From: CAZJLN01 sp964540765
GTDB taxonomy: Bacteria; Chloroflexota; Anaerolineae; Anaerolineales; Anaerolineaceae
Direction: 5' to 3'
NCBI GenBank assembly: GCA_964540765.1
Contig: CAZINW010000004.1
Coordinates: 30,667-94,666, forward strand
Length of the DNA: 64,000 nt
The notes below the pieces were generated by a model. It was not told the DNA's origin and did not search any database. It saw only the letters and a program-made list of their open reading frames with translations. Positions 53,816 through 62,373 of the stretch are shown piece after piece. The position numbers and the translations under genes were made by a program. How positions within the stretch are numbered: position 1 is the stretch's first letter; every line of letters begins with the position of its first letter.

Positions 53816-54994
53816 TTATTCAATTTGTACTGGAGTAAGATCTGCAGGAAGGTGGTGCAGGTCAATGGCAATGTCATCACAAAACAGAACGGCACGTTCA
53901 ATGACATTACTTAATTCACGGATGTTACCCGGCCACTCAAAGTCTTTAAGAGCCTGCATGGCACGCGGTGTAACTCCTTCGATATTTGCCCCCATGCTGC
54001 GGTTGAACTTACGTAAGAAATGACCCACAAGATCCGGGATATCATCCTTTCTTTCGCTTAATGAGGGCAGGTCGAGATCCACGACTTTCAAGCGATAATA
54101 AAGATCTTCTCTGAATTCATGATTGGCGATCATTTCTTTTAAGTTGCGGTTGGACGCGGCAATGATCTGAACATCAACTTTGATGAGGGAAGTTCCGCCA
54201 ACGCGACGGAACGACCTTTCCTCGATTGCCCGCAGCAATTTTGCCTGTAAGTCCATGGGCATGGAAGAAATTTCGTCCAAGAATAGGATTCCCCCATCTG
54301 CAATTTCCATCAATCCATTCTTGCGATGGGTGGCACCTGTAAAAGCGCCCGACTCATGCCCGAACAATTCTGATTCGAACATGGTCGGCTGGATTGCAGG
54401 GCAGTTGATGTCGATAAAGGGTTTGCCTGCCCTCGGACCAACCTGGTGAATGAAACTCGCAAGAACCTCTTTACCAGTGCCTGTTTTCCCTGTAATGAGG
54501 ACTGATACCGAAGCTTCAGCTGCCCTTTGAGCAAGGTTGATCAAAGATTTCATTCTGGGGGTTTCCCCGATAATAAACTCATTTTGATTTGCCTGGGAGG
54601 CACGCAAATGGTTCAATTCCCGGCGCATGGAGACCATTTCATCTGCGCGCCGGATGGATTTTTCAAGCTCAAGCAAATCAATTGGTTTTTGGATAAAATC
54701 CTGTGCTCCGCTTTTCATAGCTTCGACAGCCATTTCAATTTCACCATGGGCAGTAATAATGATGACCTGTGGTCTTAAAGGCATTTTTGCCGCATCCTGC
54801 AATAAATTAGGTCCATATCCATCGGGCAGGCGGACATCCAGGATGATGATATCAGCCACGCCTTTGTTAAGGATCTCACGGGCCTGACCAAGCGTTCCAA
54901 CCCCTATCACTTCGTAGCCTTTGGCTCTCAAAAAATCAGAAATGACCAGGCGTGCAGTTTCTTCATCATCAACAATAAGTATGGTCGCGGTCAT
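53816..54994 (-). CDS. NtrC-family sigma-54 activator without DNA-binding domain
   Basis: A 392-residue response regulator. The receiver domain has phosphoacceptor D53 (ILDVRLPDG) and K103 (QKPIDL). The AAA+ domain has Walker A GKTGTGKE (169-176), the sigma-54 contact loop GAFTGA (216-221) and Walker B GGILFLDE (234-241). It ends at about the end of the AAA+ domain (LPADLTPVQIE), with no Fis-type helix-turn-helix; full NtrC proteins are about 60-80 residues longer. No coding remnant of a helix-turn-helix is seen after the stop. It may therefore activate from solution, as reported for a few such regulators. It starts 2 bases after the kinase stop. Confidence 0.93.
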   Translation of the reverse strand: MTATILIVDDEETARLVISDFLRAKGYEVIGVGTLGQAREILNKGVADIIILDVRLPDGYGPNLLQDAAKMPLRPQVIIITAHGEIEMAVEAMKSGAQDFIQKPIDLLELEKSIRRADEMVSMRRELNHLRASQANQNEFIIGETPRMKSLINLAQRAAEASVSVLITGKTGTGKEVLASFIHQVGPRAGKPFIDINCPAIQPTMFESELFGHESGAFTGATHRKNGLMEIADGGILFLDEISSMPMDLQAKLLRAIEERSFRRVGGTSLIKVDVQIIAASNRNLKEMIANHEFREDLYYRLKVVDLDLPSLSERKDDIPDLVGHFLRKFNRSMGANIEGVTPRAMQALKDFEWPGNIRELSNVIERAVLFCDDIAIDLHHLPADLTPVQIE

Positions 54995-54996
54995 GA

Positions 54997-56949
54997 TTAA
55001 TCTCCGGTTGATTTCGGCAATAGAACATGGAACATGGTACCGCCCGGGAAACTTTCAACATTAATAATTCCCTTGTGGGCTGTGACAATTCGCTTGGATA
55101 TTGCCAATCCCAATCCTGTGCCATTGGGATTGGTTGTAATAAAAGGTTCAAAAATATGTTCTTTGATATCATCAGGTATTCCTGGACCTGAATCTGCAAC
55201 GATGATTTCATAATTTTGCAGGTCAACTGTGTCATGCGGTTCCATGACTTTTATGCTCAAAGATCCCCCCTTTGTATCCATCGCCTGAACAGCATTGCTG
55301 ATCAAATTCACAAAAACCTGTTCCAGGGCACGTGCATCCCCGTTAATTTGTGGGTGTGCGACACATGTTTCAAAGTACGTGTCAATATTTAATCTGCGCA
55401 GGCGTGGTCCCCAGCGTTCCAGGATGCGCGGGATCAAGAGGCTTAAGTCAACGGGTGATAGATGATACTCAACTGGTTTTGAAAAGGTGAGGACCGAATC
55501 CATCAAATGGGTCAACCGGAGGCAATCATTCTGTAAACGGCTCACCAATTCGGCATGGGGTGAGTTCTCTTCAAGATTCATTCCGATGAATTGCAGACCC
55601 GTCATCAGGCTGTTGATTGGATTTTTAACTTCGTGTGCGAAGACAGCGGTGACCTCTCCCAGGAATGCCCGTTGTTCCAGCTGCTGTGTGCGGGCGCGGA
55701 TCTGTTCTGTTTGGCTTAAATCACGAAGCAAAATAATGATGCTGACCAGTCTGTCATCCGCTTTAACAGGAACCGTCAGAATCTGGGCAGGAAAGGACTT
55801 ACCTGTGCGATTGTGTAAGCGCAGGTCACTGGAAACAAGTGTAGAGATCCCTTGTAGGGCAGTATTGAATGCAGAAGTCAGTGTTTCAGTACCTATCAGG
55901 ATGGCATCAATGGGCTGTCGGAAGACTTCTTTGCTTGCATAACCCAGAATGATCTCGGCTGCCGGGTTCATTTCTGCAATCCTCAGATCAGGCGTGAGAA
56001 TGATGACGCCTTCTTCAAGGTTATCAATGACGGCTTGTTCGATTTGAATGACTTGCCTGATCTTCTGTACCTTTTGCCTGGCATTTTCGATTGTTAAAAA
56101 ATGCTCGAGCACAGCAGAAGTTTCCATGCCCAACAATGACAAGAAGCGCAAAGACTCATCATTCGGCAAGGGTTGATGACCTGCAAGCGTAATCAAACCA
56201 GACCACTCACCTTCTTTGCTCAGTGGAATCGTAGCGAGATATTTAAAACCTGCTTGCTGGGCAAGTCTGTGCAATTCTGATATTGTTTTTTTATTTTCTT
56301 TCCAGAGAATTGGCGTTTCCAGGTTGGTCAGATCTTCGAGCGTCAGGTAAGAAGGCAGGAAATGGTCAACTTCGTTAGCATTGATTGTGACGCGATGCAA
56401 CCTGTCATCAGCCTCATTAACGAGGTAGATATTGATATCTTCTGCCTGGGTGACTTTTTTTGCCAGATTGGTCACATATGCAAACACCGACTGCAGATCA
56501 GGCTGTTTACCAATTTTTGTGATTTGAGCGTAATTGTCAAAAAAAACCTCCTGATCGATGAGATCTTTCTTCATATCCAAAGACGGCAGGGATGTTTGAA
56601 AAAGCAGTGCTACCCGCTGATTGGTTGGGTCAAAACCTTGGATGGTGAGTGAAACCTGCAAAGGTTCTCCCATAAATTGATTTAATGAAACCAACCTCGG
56701 GTTGGTATATATTGGGTTGGTATCCTGTTCTCCCGGCAATATTGAAGAAAGAGACTGTCCTGCGACCAGGATTGATGAAAAATTGGTCAGTTGAACGAAA
56801 GCCTGATTTACTGCAAGGATCTGGTCTATTGAGCGGTCATAAATAACTGTTGCAAATGGATTTAAATCGAAAATTGCAGTTCTTTCCAATTGCGAAAGAC
56901 CTGCCCTAGATTGATCATTAGCATTTGCGTTGCTATTTTCTAAAGCCAC
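54997..56949 (-). CDS. PAS/GAF sensor histidine kinase (NtrB type)
   Basis: A 650-residue soluble kinase. It has an N-terminal PAS-like domain (about 20-120), a GAF domain (about 150-285), a second PAS (about 300-410), a HisKA domain with phosphoacceptor H439 in FAHEVKNPINSL, and a HATPase with NLISNAVQAM, DSGPGIP and GTGLGLAIS. No membrane helix is present, so the signal is cytoplasmic. It sits between rpoN and the sigma-54 activator with gaps of only 6 and 2 bases and is surely the partner kinase. Confidence 0.93.
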   Translation of the reverse strand: MALENSNANANDQSRAGLSQLERTAIFDLNPFATVIYDRSIDQILAVNQAFVQLTNFSSILVAGQSLSSILPGEQDTNPIYTNPRLVSLNQFMGEPLQVSLTIQGFDPTNQRVALLFQTSLPSLDMKKDLIDQEVFFDNYAQITKIGKQPDLQSVFAYVTNLAKKVTQAEDINIYLVNEADDRLHRVTINANEVDHFLPSYLTLEDLTNLETPILWKENKKTISELHRLAQQAGFKYLATIPLSKEGEWSGLITLAGHQPLPNDESLRFLSLLGMETSAVLEHFLTIENARQKVQKIRQVIQIEQAVIDNLEEGVIILTPDLRIAEMNPAAEIILGYASKEVFRQPIDAILIGTETLTSAFNTALQGISTLVSSDLRLHNRTGKSFPAQILTVPVKADDRLVSIIILLRDLSQTEQIRARTQQLEQRAFLGEVTAVFAHEVKNPINSLMTGLQFIGMNLEENSPHAELVSRLQNDCLRLTHLMDSVLTFSKPVEYHLSPVDLSLLIPRILERWGPRLRRLNIDTYFETCVAHPQINGDARALEQVFVNLISNAVQAMDTKGGSLSIKVMEPHDTVDLQNYEIIVADSGPGIPDDIKEHIFEPFITTNPNGTGLGLAISKRIVTAHKGIINVESFPGGTMFHVLLPKSTGD

Positions 56950-56955
56950 TTTCCC

Positions 56956-58371
56956 TTATTGACTGGCGGCAACCTCACGTGCCTGTCTTAAATGTGCTGG
57001 TAATATTCCTTCCATCGAGCGATATTTGGCAACCGTTCTCCGAGCAATGTTGATCCCTCGTTCGGCAAGGATATCCTGAATCTCGGTATCGCTGAGGGGA
57101 CTCTTTTCAACTTCAATAATTTCCTTGACGATTGATCGAAATGCCAGGCTGCGATCAAAAAACATGGACATGGGAATGATGCGTTTGTTGGGTAATTGCA
57201 CTGTTTTACCAGCCACAGCTCGTGAGATGGTTGATTCATGCATGTCCAATTCTTTGGCAATTTCAGCCCGTGTTATTGACCGCAAAGATTTTTCGCCTTT
57301 AAGTATAAACTGCTTTTGACGGGAAACAAGCGTTTCCAGCAATAACCGTAAAGCATTGCTGCGCTGTTGGATACATTTTATCAAGAGGGAAGCTTTCTCC
57401 AGGTCATCTTTCCACTCATCGACCTTCTCTGCTTCAACGGTTTTAATGGCTTGTTTAAAGAGCGGATTAACCCTGAGCGTTCCCCGGATTGGCAGGATGA
57501 TTTCCACCACCAGTGGGTTAGCAGGGTTGTCATTCAAATGGTAAATTAGCACGTCTGGCTGGCGATATGCCTGGTTTGTTGCTCCGATTGGATTGCGAAC
57601 GTCTCCCCAATATGCGCGGGCAGGAAAGGGGTTGAGATTTTCGGTGATGAATTTTGCAGCAAGCTGCACCTGTTGTGCGCTGGCACCCAAAACTCGTGCA
57701 AGTTCTGAGTAATGACGATGGCTGATAAATTCCATCCCTTTTTCAATGACCTGCCTGGTCAGCTTGGGAATTTGACTTGTTTCGGAAAGAACCTCTATCT
57801 GAATCATTAAAGCTTCCCGAGGATTGGCTGAACACACACCAATAGGCTCACACCTCTGAAGACGTTTGATGAGAGCTTCAATTTCACTGGGTAAACGATG
57901 ATGATACCTGGCAATCTCAAGGGGATCGATCATAAGAAAGCCATCCTCATCCAGGTTGGTGAGAATGTAAGCAGCTATAAGACGATCTTCTGTTTTGAGT
58001 TCGGGGGCTATTTGACGCAGGACGAAAGTGGGCAGGTCAATTGATTCGGAGATATACGAATCCTCCGGTTCATCTTCCGTATAAGTACCACCGGAATTGA
58101 AGAAATCTTCCCGGGGTGAAACAAATACGATTGCGTCATCTTTTTCAGGATCGTTGGGCTGGCTGCATACTGGACAATTACCAGTTGGAGGCAAAATCCT
58201 TTTACACATTGGACAGCGTCGCTCTTCCACAAGCTCCAGTGCTGGATTGTTGGCAAGTTCAGATTCAACTTTTTGAAGCAATTCACTGGCTGTCAGGCTA
58301 AGCAAGGTCATTGTCTGCGCGAGATGGGCAGAAGTTGTTGTACTGGTTACTTGATAATGTGTTTGAAGCAT
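56956..58371 (-). CDS. rpoN: RNA polymerase sigma-54 factor with a zinc-ribbon-like insertion
   Basis: A 471-residue sigma-54. Region I (HLAQTMTLLSLTASELLQKV) is followed by a CPMCKRILPPTGNCPVC insertion (C53, C56, C66, C69), which is not a usual part of RpoN and looks like a small zinc ribbon. The core-binding and helix-turn-helix regions follow, with ITRAEIAKELDMHESTISRA, and the RpoN box ARRTVAKYR is near 443-451. It starts at ATG 58371. The gene is the first of an rpoN-kinase-activator operon with its own -24/-12 promoter. Confidence 0.95.
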   Translation of the reverse strand: MLQTHYQVTSTTTSAHLAQTMTLLSLTASELLQKVESELANNPALELVEERRCPMCKRILPPTGNCPVCSQPNDPEKDDAIVFVSPREDFFNSGGTYTEDEPEDSYISESIDLPTFVLRQIAPELKTEDRLIAAYILTNLDEDGFLMIDPLEIARYHHRLPSEIEALIKRLQRCEPIGVCSANPREALMIQIEVLSETSQIPKLTRQVIEKGMEFISHRHYSELARVLGASAQQVQLAAKFITENLNPFPARAYWGDVRNPIGATNQAYRQPDVLIYHLNDNPANPLVVEIILPIRGTLRVNPLFKQAIKTVEAEKVDEWKDDLEKASLLIKCIQQRSNALRLLLETLVSRQKQFILKGEKSLRSITRAEIAKELDMHESTISRAVAGKTVQLPNKRIIPMSMFFDRSLAFRSIVKEIIEVEKSPLSDTEIQDILAERGINIARRTVAKYRSMEGILPAHLRQAREVAASQ

Positions 58372-58391
58372 AACCTTACCTCATTGGTCCT

Positions 58392-58431
58392 AGTATAGCG
58401 CACAAGCTTGAATGTTGCAAGAACTGTGCCA
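58392..58431 (-). promoter_or_regulatory. Overlapping sigma-54 and sigma-70 promoters of rpoN
   Basis: On the minus strand TGGCAC (58431-58426), 5 bases, TTGCA (58420-58416) is an exact -24/-12 element. The same TTGCAA (58420-58415) also serves as a -35 with TATACT (58397-58392) 17 bases away. This gives basal sigma-70 expression plus sigma-54 autoregulation from nearly the same place. Confidence 0.75.
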
Positions 58432-58494
58432 GGCGGTTTTTTGATGCTTTAAATCACTATACGATGACATATCATATCACCCCGACAAGTGGAT

Positions 58495-58500
58495 TATAAT
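58495..58500 (+). promoter_or_regulatory. -10 element for the aminotransferase-hflX transcript
   Basis: A perfect TATAAT at 58495-58500, with no strong -35. It lies between the divergent rpoN gene and the aminotransferase. It makes the upstream in-frame GTG at 58489 an unlikely start codon. Confidence 0.4.
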
Positions 58501-58536
58501 CAGTTCAAATACTTAAAAAAGGATTTCAAATCAGTC

Positions 58537-59718
58537 ATGAAAATATGTGCTGCCCATTCATTGGCGAATATTCAACCCTATTTTTTTTCATCATTAAATA
58601 AAACCATTGAAGCATTGAAAGCAAGAGGCATGGATGTAATCCGCCTGGATATGGGCTCACCTGACCTCCCACCAGCGGATTTCATCATTGAAGCGCTTGT
58701 GGAATCTGCACGCAATCCTCATAAACATGGTTATTCACCCATGGGAGGCGCTCCCAATTTTTTACGCTCGGTAGCAGCATATTATGATGCCAGGTTTAAC
58801 GTTAAGTTGGATCCAAATACCGAAATAGTTGCGCTCATTGGATCAAAAGAAGGAATCTTCAACATTAGTCAAGTTTTATTGGATCCAGGAGACCTGGTTT
58901 TATTACCTGATCCGTATTATCCTGTTTACATGGCAGGATCTCAGATTGCTGAAAGCCGAATCTCTTTTATGCCTTTGTTAAAAGTGAATGGCTTTCTACC
59001 GGATCTTAAGGCAATTCCAGAGTCAGTTGCCAGGGAAGCCAAAATAATGTGGTTGAATTACCCCAATAATCCGACCGGGGCTATAGCCAGCCTTGATTAT
59101 TTTAAGGAAGTTGTCGAGTTTGCCGCCAAATATGAGATTGTAATTGCGCATGATTCGCCATATGCCGATGTCACATTCGATGGATATCGTGCCCCAAGCA
59201 TTTTACAGGTTGAAGGTGCTAAAGATGTAGCCATTGAGTTCAACTCCCTGTCCAAAACATATAATATGGCCGGCTGGCGTGTTGGCATGGCGGTTGGAAA
59301 TCCTGAGCTCATCCAATTACTAAAGATATATAAAAGCCAAATGGATTCATCCATATTTGCACCAATCCTGGATGCATCCATCAAAGCCTTAACAGGGGAT
59401 CAGTCATGGCTTGAAGAGAGAAATGCCATTTATGAAGAACGTCGTGATATTGTATATGAAGGTTTAGTGAAAGCCGGATTCGAAGTTGAGAAGCCAAAAG
59501 CTGCACTTTACTTATGGGCAAAAGTTCCGCAAGGATTGGGAGACACGATGGAACTCTGTGTGCGCCTCCTTGATGAAACAGGGGTCAGCATTACGCCTGG
59601 CGTTGTCTATGGCCCAAGTGGTAAGGACTATGTGCGGATTTCAATCATCACCCCTACAGAGCGCATCAATGAAGCCATGCAGCGTATGGTGGAATGGCTG
59701 CAGAAAGAAATTAAATGA
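58537..59718 (+). CDS. Class I/II PLP aminotransferase (DapL/AspC-like)
   Basis: A 393-residue aminotransferase of fold type I. NYPNNPTG contacts the cofactor, IAHDSPYADVTF holds the PLP-nitrogen Asp and ring-contact Tyr, and the Schiff-base lysine is in NSLSKTYNMAGWR; a late Arg in YVRISI binds the substrate carboxylate. It resembles LL-diaminopimelate aminotransferases of the second group, but an alanine or aspartate role is also possible. I use ATG 58537; a longer frame from GTG 58489 would start upstream of the -10. It overlaps hflX by 4 bases. Confidence 0.85.
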   Translation: MKICAAHSLANIQPYFFSSLNKTIEALKARGMDVIRLDMGSPDLPPADFIIEALVESARNPHKHGYSPMGGAPNFLRSVAAYYDARFNVKLDPNTEIVALIGSKEGIFNISQVLLDPGDLVLLPDPYYPVYMAGSQIAESRISFMPLLKVNGFLPDLKAIPESVAREAKIMWLNYPNNPTGAIASLDYFKEVVEFAAKYEIVIAHDSPYADVTFDGYRAPSILQVEGAKDVAIEFNSLSKTYNMAGWRVGMAVGNPELIQLLKIYKSQMDSSIFAPILDASIKALTGDQSWLEERNAIYEERRDIVYEGLVKAGFEVEKPKAALYLWAKVPQGLGDTMELCVRLLDETGVSITPGVVYGPSGKDYVRISIITPTERINEAMQRMVEWLQKEIK

Positions 59719-61046
59719 CCGCTTCGAAAACCATTTCAGTAGTCCAAAAACCTGAAAGAGCCATCCTCGTGGGGGTTGACCTCAGGACCAGTCAACCTTT
59801 ATTAACTCTTGAAGATTCTCTCTCTGAATTAACGCTCCTGGCTGATACTGCCGGTGTTGAAATCGTGGGTGAAATTACACAGAAATTGGATACACCTCAT
59901 CCAGGCACATTTATTGGGACTGGCAAGGTTGAGGAGCTTAAAATTTTGGTGGATGAATTGGATGCCAATCTGGTGATCTTTGATGAAGAACTTTCTCCGC
60001 GTCACCAGCGTGAATTGGAAGAGGTGCTGGGCACTCAAGTAAAAATCATTGACCGTACTGCCCTCATACTGGATATTTTCGCACAACATGCAAGTACTCG
60101 CGAAGGTATCCTGCAGGTCGAACTGGCACAATATGAATACCGTTTGCCAAGATTGACCCGTGCCTGGGCACATCTTGCCAGACAAGCCGGCGGCGGCGCC
60201 GGGCGAACCGGGTCTGTTGGCGGTGTGGGATTAAGGGGTCCTGGAGAAACGCAACTGGAAGTCGACCGAAGAGAAATTCGCACAAAGATCAGCAAGTTGA
60301 AGGATGAACTGGAAAAAGTGAGAGAACATCGCTTCCGTCACCGGGCACAGCGAAAAAAATCCCAAATACCAATCATTTCACTTGTTGGTTATACCAATGC
60401 TGGTAAATCCACATTAATGAATACTCTTTCCGATGCCGGTGTTTACGTAGCAGATCAACTTTTTGCAACACTTGATCCCGTTACTCGTAAGCTTGAACTG
60501 TCCAACGGTCAGCAGGCGTTAATGACTGACACAGTTGGTTTTATCCAGAAATTACCGACACAGTTGGTGGCTGCATTTCGAGCAACGCTAGAAGAAATCT
60601 CTGAAGCAGATCTATTATTGCACATTGTGGATATCACGCACATCAATGCATTAGCTCAAGCAAAATCGGTGTTGAAGACTTTGGAAGAAATTGGTGCCGG
60701 GGACATTCCGATCATCACTGCCCTCAATAAAATTGACAATTTGCATGATCCAGAATCAGCAGTTGAAAAAATGCGCGATTTTCCAAATACCTACGCCATC
60801 AGTGCAAAAACAGGGCAAGGGATACCTGAATTGATGATGGCGATTTCCAGCGAATTATATGAGAAATATATTCCGCTCAGGGTTTACCTCCCATATCAAG
60901 AAGGTCAACTGCTCTCAATATTTCATGAATTTGGACATGTATCCCTTATGAAGCATGAAGAGGGAGGAGTCATTCTTGAAGGGATGCTTCCGAAACGCTA
61001 TTACAGTCAATTTCAACCCTATATCAATTTGACAGATACAAAATAA
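59715..61046 (+). CDS. hflX: Ribosome-associated GTPase HflX
   Basis: A 443-residue GTPase that binds the 50S subunit and splits or rescues stalled ribosomes. The N-terminal HflX domain ends in a glycine-rich linker (GGGAGRTGSVGGVGLRGPGE), which is typical. The G domain has G1 GYTNAGKST, G3 DTVGFIQKLP and G4 NKID. The last 80 residues form the C-terminal domain. ATG 59715 overlaps the aminotransferase stop. Confidence 0.95.
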   Translation: MTASKTISVVQKPERAILVGVDLRTSQPLLTLEDSLSELTLLADTAGVEIVGEITQKLDTPHPGTFIGTGKVEELKILVDELDANLVIFDEELSPRHQRELEEVLGTQVKIIDRTALILDIFAQHASTREGILQVELAQYEYRLPRLTRAWAHLARQAGGGAGRTGSVGGVGLRGPGETQLEVDRREIRTKISKLKDELEKVREHRFRHRAQRKKSQIPIISLVGYTNAGKSTLMNTLSDAGVYVADQLFATLDPVTRKLELSNGQQALMTDTVGFIQKLPTQLVAAFRATLEEISEADLLLHIVDITHINALAQAKSVLKTLEEIGAGDIPIITALNKIDNLHDPESAVEKMRDFPNTYAISAKTGQGIPELMMAISSELYEKYIPLRVYLPYQEGQLLSIFHEFGHVSLMKHEEGGVILEGMLPKRYYSQFQPYINLTDTK

Positions 61047-61050
61047 AAAA

Positions 61051-61077
61051 AGTCCGTGTGAAAGATCCACATGGACT
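61051..61077 (-). terminator. Strong terminator of rpmF (also at the end of hflX)
   Basis: AGTCCGTGTG (61051-61060) pairs with CACATGGACT (61068-61077) over 10 bp around a 7-base loop. On the minus strand it is followed by a long T run (TTTTTTTATTTTG). It closes the convergent rpmF transcript and may also end hflX. Confidence 0.85.
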
Positions 61078-61099
61078 CAATTTAACTTGGTGGAGAAAA

Positions 61100-61288
61100 C
61101 TATTTTTCTTTTTCGATGGTGAGGACTTCACGACCCTGGTATTGGCCACAATTGGGGCAAACACGATGCGGTAAATGGGTTTCACCACAATTAGGGCAGG
61201 TAACACTGTTACGCGCCTTTAATGCATCATGTGCTCGGCGGCGATCACGGCGACCTGGGGAGGTCTTTCTTTTAGGTAATGGGGTCAT
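61100..61288 (-). CDS. rpmF: 50S ribosomal protein L32
   Basis: A 62-residue ribosomal protein. The N-terminus PLPKRKTSPGRRDRRRAHDA is characteristic of L32. The zinc ribbon CPNCGETHLPHRVCPNCG keeps all four cysteines, so this is the zinc-containing (C+) form. It starts at ATG 61288, behind AGGAG. It is a single-gene transcript with its own strong promoter and terminator. Confidence 0.97.
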   Translation of the reverse strand: MTPLPKRKTSPGRRDRRRAHDALKARNSVTCPNCGETHLPHRVCPNCGQYQGREVLTIEKEK

Positions 61289-61331
61289 CTTGCACTCCTA
61301 TATTTCATAATGATTACTTTACAACCTGACA

Positions 61332-61360
61332 ATTATATATACAATATTTATTTCCGTCAA
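61332..61360 (-). promoter_or_regulatory. Promoter of rpmF
   Basis: On the minus strand TTGACG (61360-61355), 17 bases, TATAAT (61337-61332). This is a near-consensus sigma-70 promoter, fitting a highly expressed ribosomal protein. Transcription starts about 37 bases before the ATG. Confidence 0.8.
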
Positions 61361-61430
61361 GATAGCGAATTGCCTCTGTCAGCGTGAGTCAGTACTGCCA
61401 GCAATGAGTTGCCTGTGTTAAAATTCAGGC

Positions 61431-62330
61431 ATGGACAACAAAGGAAGTCGATTTTTGCAGGCTTTTAAGGGGAATGTACAAATTTTCTACCTGATTGATG
61501 GTATGTTGACTTATCTTTTAGGTGCTGCCATTCCAAGTTATTTGGGGATAACAATAAACATCAGGAAATTCTTCGTTGGATATGTGCTTATCATACTGGT
61601 GTTGCTCATACCTGCTGTTATCCGTTCGTATTTTGCACATGCCAGAGATATGGAAGGAGCAGGAGCACAAGGTGTTAAAAATCAGTTAGGCGTCAAGTGG
61701 ATGCTGCTGGCATTCCTCTCCGCTCTCCTTGTTTTAATGACGCTGACCATCATTGTCCTGTTTAACTTTGAAGAAAATCCATTAACCGCTTGGGTATTTT
61801 TAGGTCTGGTTATCTCACTGTCAGTTGTAAATCCAGTATTTAGTCAATCAGGAAAAGGCCTTGCTTACAATGGGATTGTTAATGGCATCATCATTGCTTT
61901 TCTCATTCCAGCCTTCAGCCTCACTTTAAATTTACCTGAACTACATCGATTATTGTTGCTATTGACACTTCCGCTGCTTATGATTTATTGGGGATGCAAC
62001 CTTGCATTGGGGTTTGAAAAATATGGGTCAGATTTAAAATCTCATAAGCCCAGCATGTTGATCGTGCTTGGCTGGCAAAAAGGAGTGTTTCTGCACAATA
62101 TTTTCATCCTGATTGGTTTTCTAATTATTGGATTGGAGCCGCTCATTGGAATTTCCTGGTCACTTGTCTGGCCACAATTAATCATGGTGCTTGTGGGCAT
62201 TTTCCAAATCTGGCAGGTTCAACAAATCAGCGAAGGAAGAAAACCTCAATGGCGTTTACTGTGGATAACTGCGAATTTCTTGTTCATCTTTTGTGTGTAT
62301 ATGCTTTTATTTGCATTGTGGATCAATTAG
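61431..62330 (+). CDS. Polytopic membrane protein, UbiA-like but without catalytic motifs
   Basis: A 299-residue integral membrane protein with about eight hydrophobic helices. The general plan (AAIPSYLG, then an ARDMEGAGAQGVKNQLGVKW loop and a second loop around GFEKYGSDLKSHKPSM) recalls UbiA prenyltransferases. However, the NDxxDxxxD metal motifs are absent, so it is either a degenerate member or an unrelated family. The start ATG 61431 has only a weak ribosome site. It precedes bcp by about 40 bases. I cannot assign a function. Confidence 0.65.
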   Translation: MDNKGSRFLQAFKGNVQIFYLIDGMLTYLLGAAIPSYLGITINIRKFFVGYVLIILVLLIPAVIRSYFAHARDMEGAGAQGVKNQLGVKWMLLAFLSALLVLMTLTIIVLFNFEENPLTAWVFLGLVISLSVVNPVFSQSGKGLAYNGIVNGIIIAFLIPAFSLTLNLPELHRLLLLLTLPLLMIYWGCNLALGFEKYGSDLKSHKPSMLIVLGWQKGVFLHNIFILIGFLIIGLEPLIGISWSLVWPQLIMVLVGIFQIWQVQQISEGRKPQWRLLWITANFLFIFCVYMLLFALWIN

Positions 62331-62373
62331 AACTATACCTATCCTTAAAAAATATTAGATTGTGGAGGTAAAA

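Noticed and set aside
60124..60140. Possible sigma-54 promoter (TGGCAC) inside hflX
   Set aside because: The -12 half is missing (TGGCACAATATGAAT) and it is inside a coding region.
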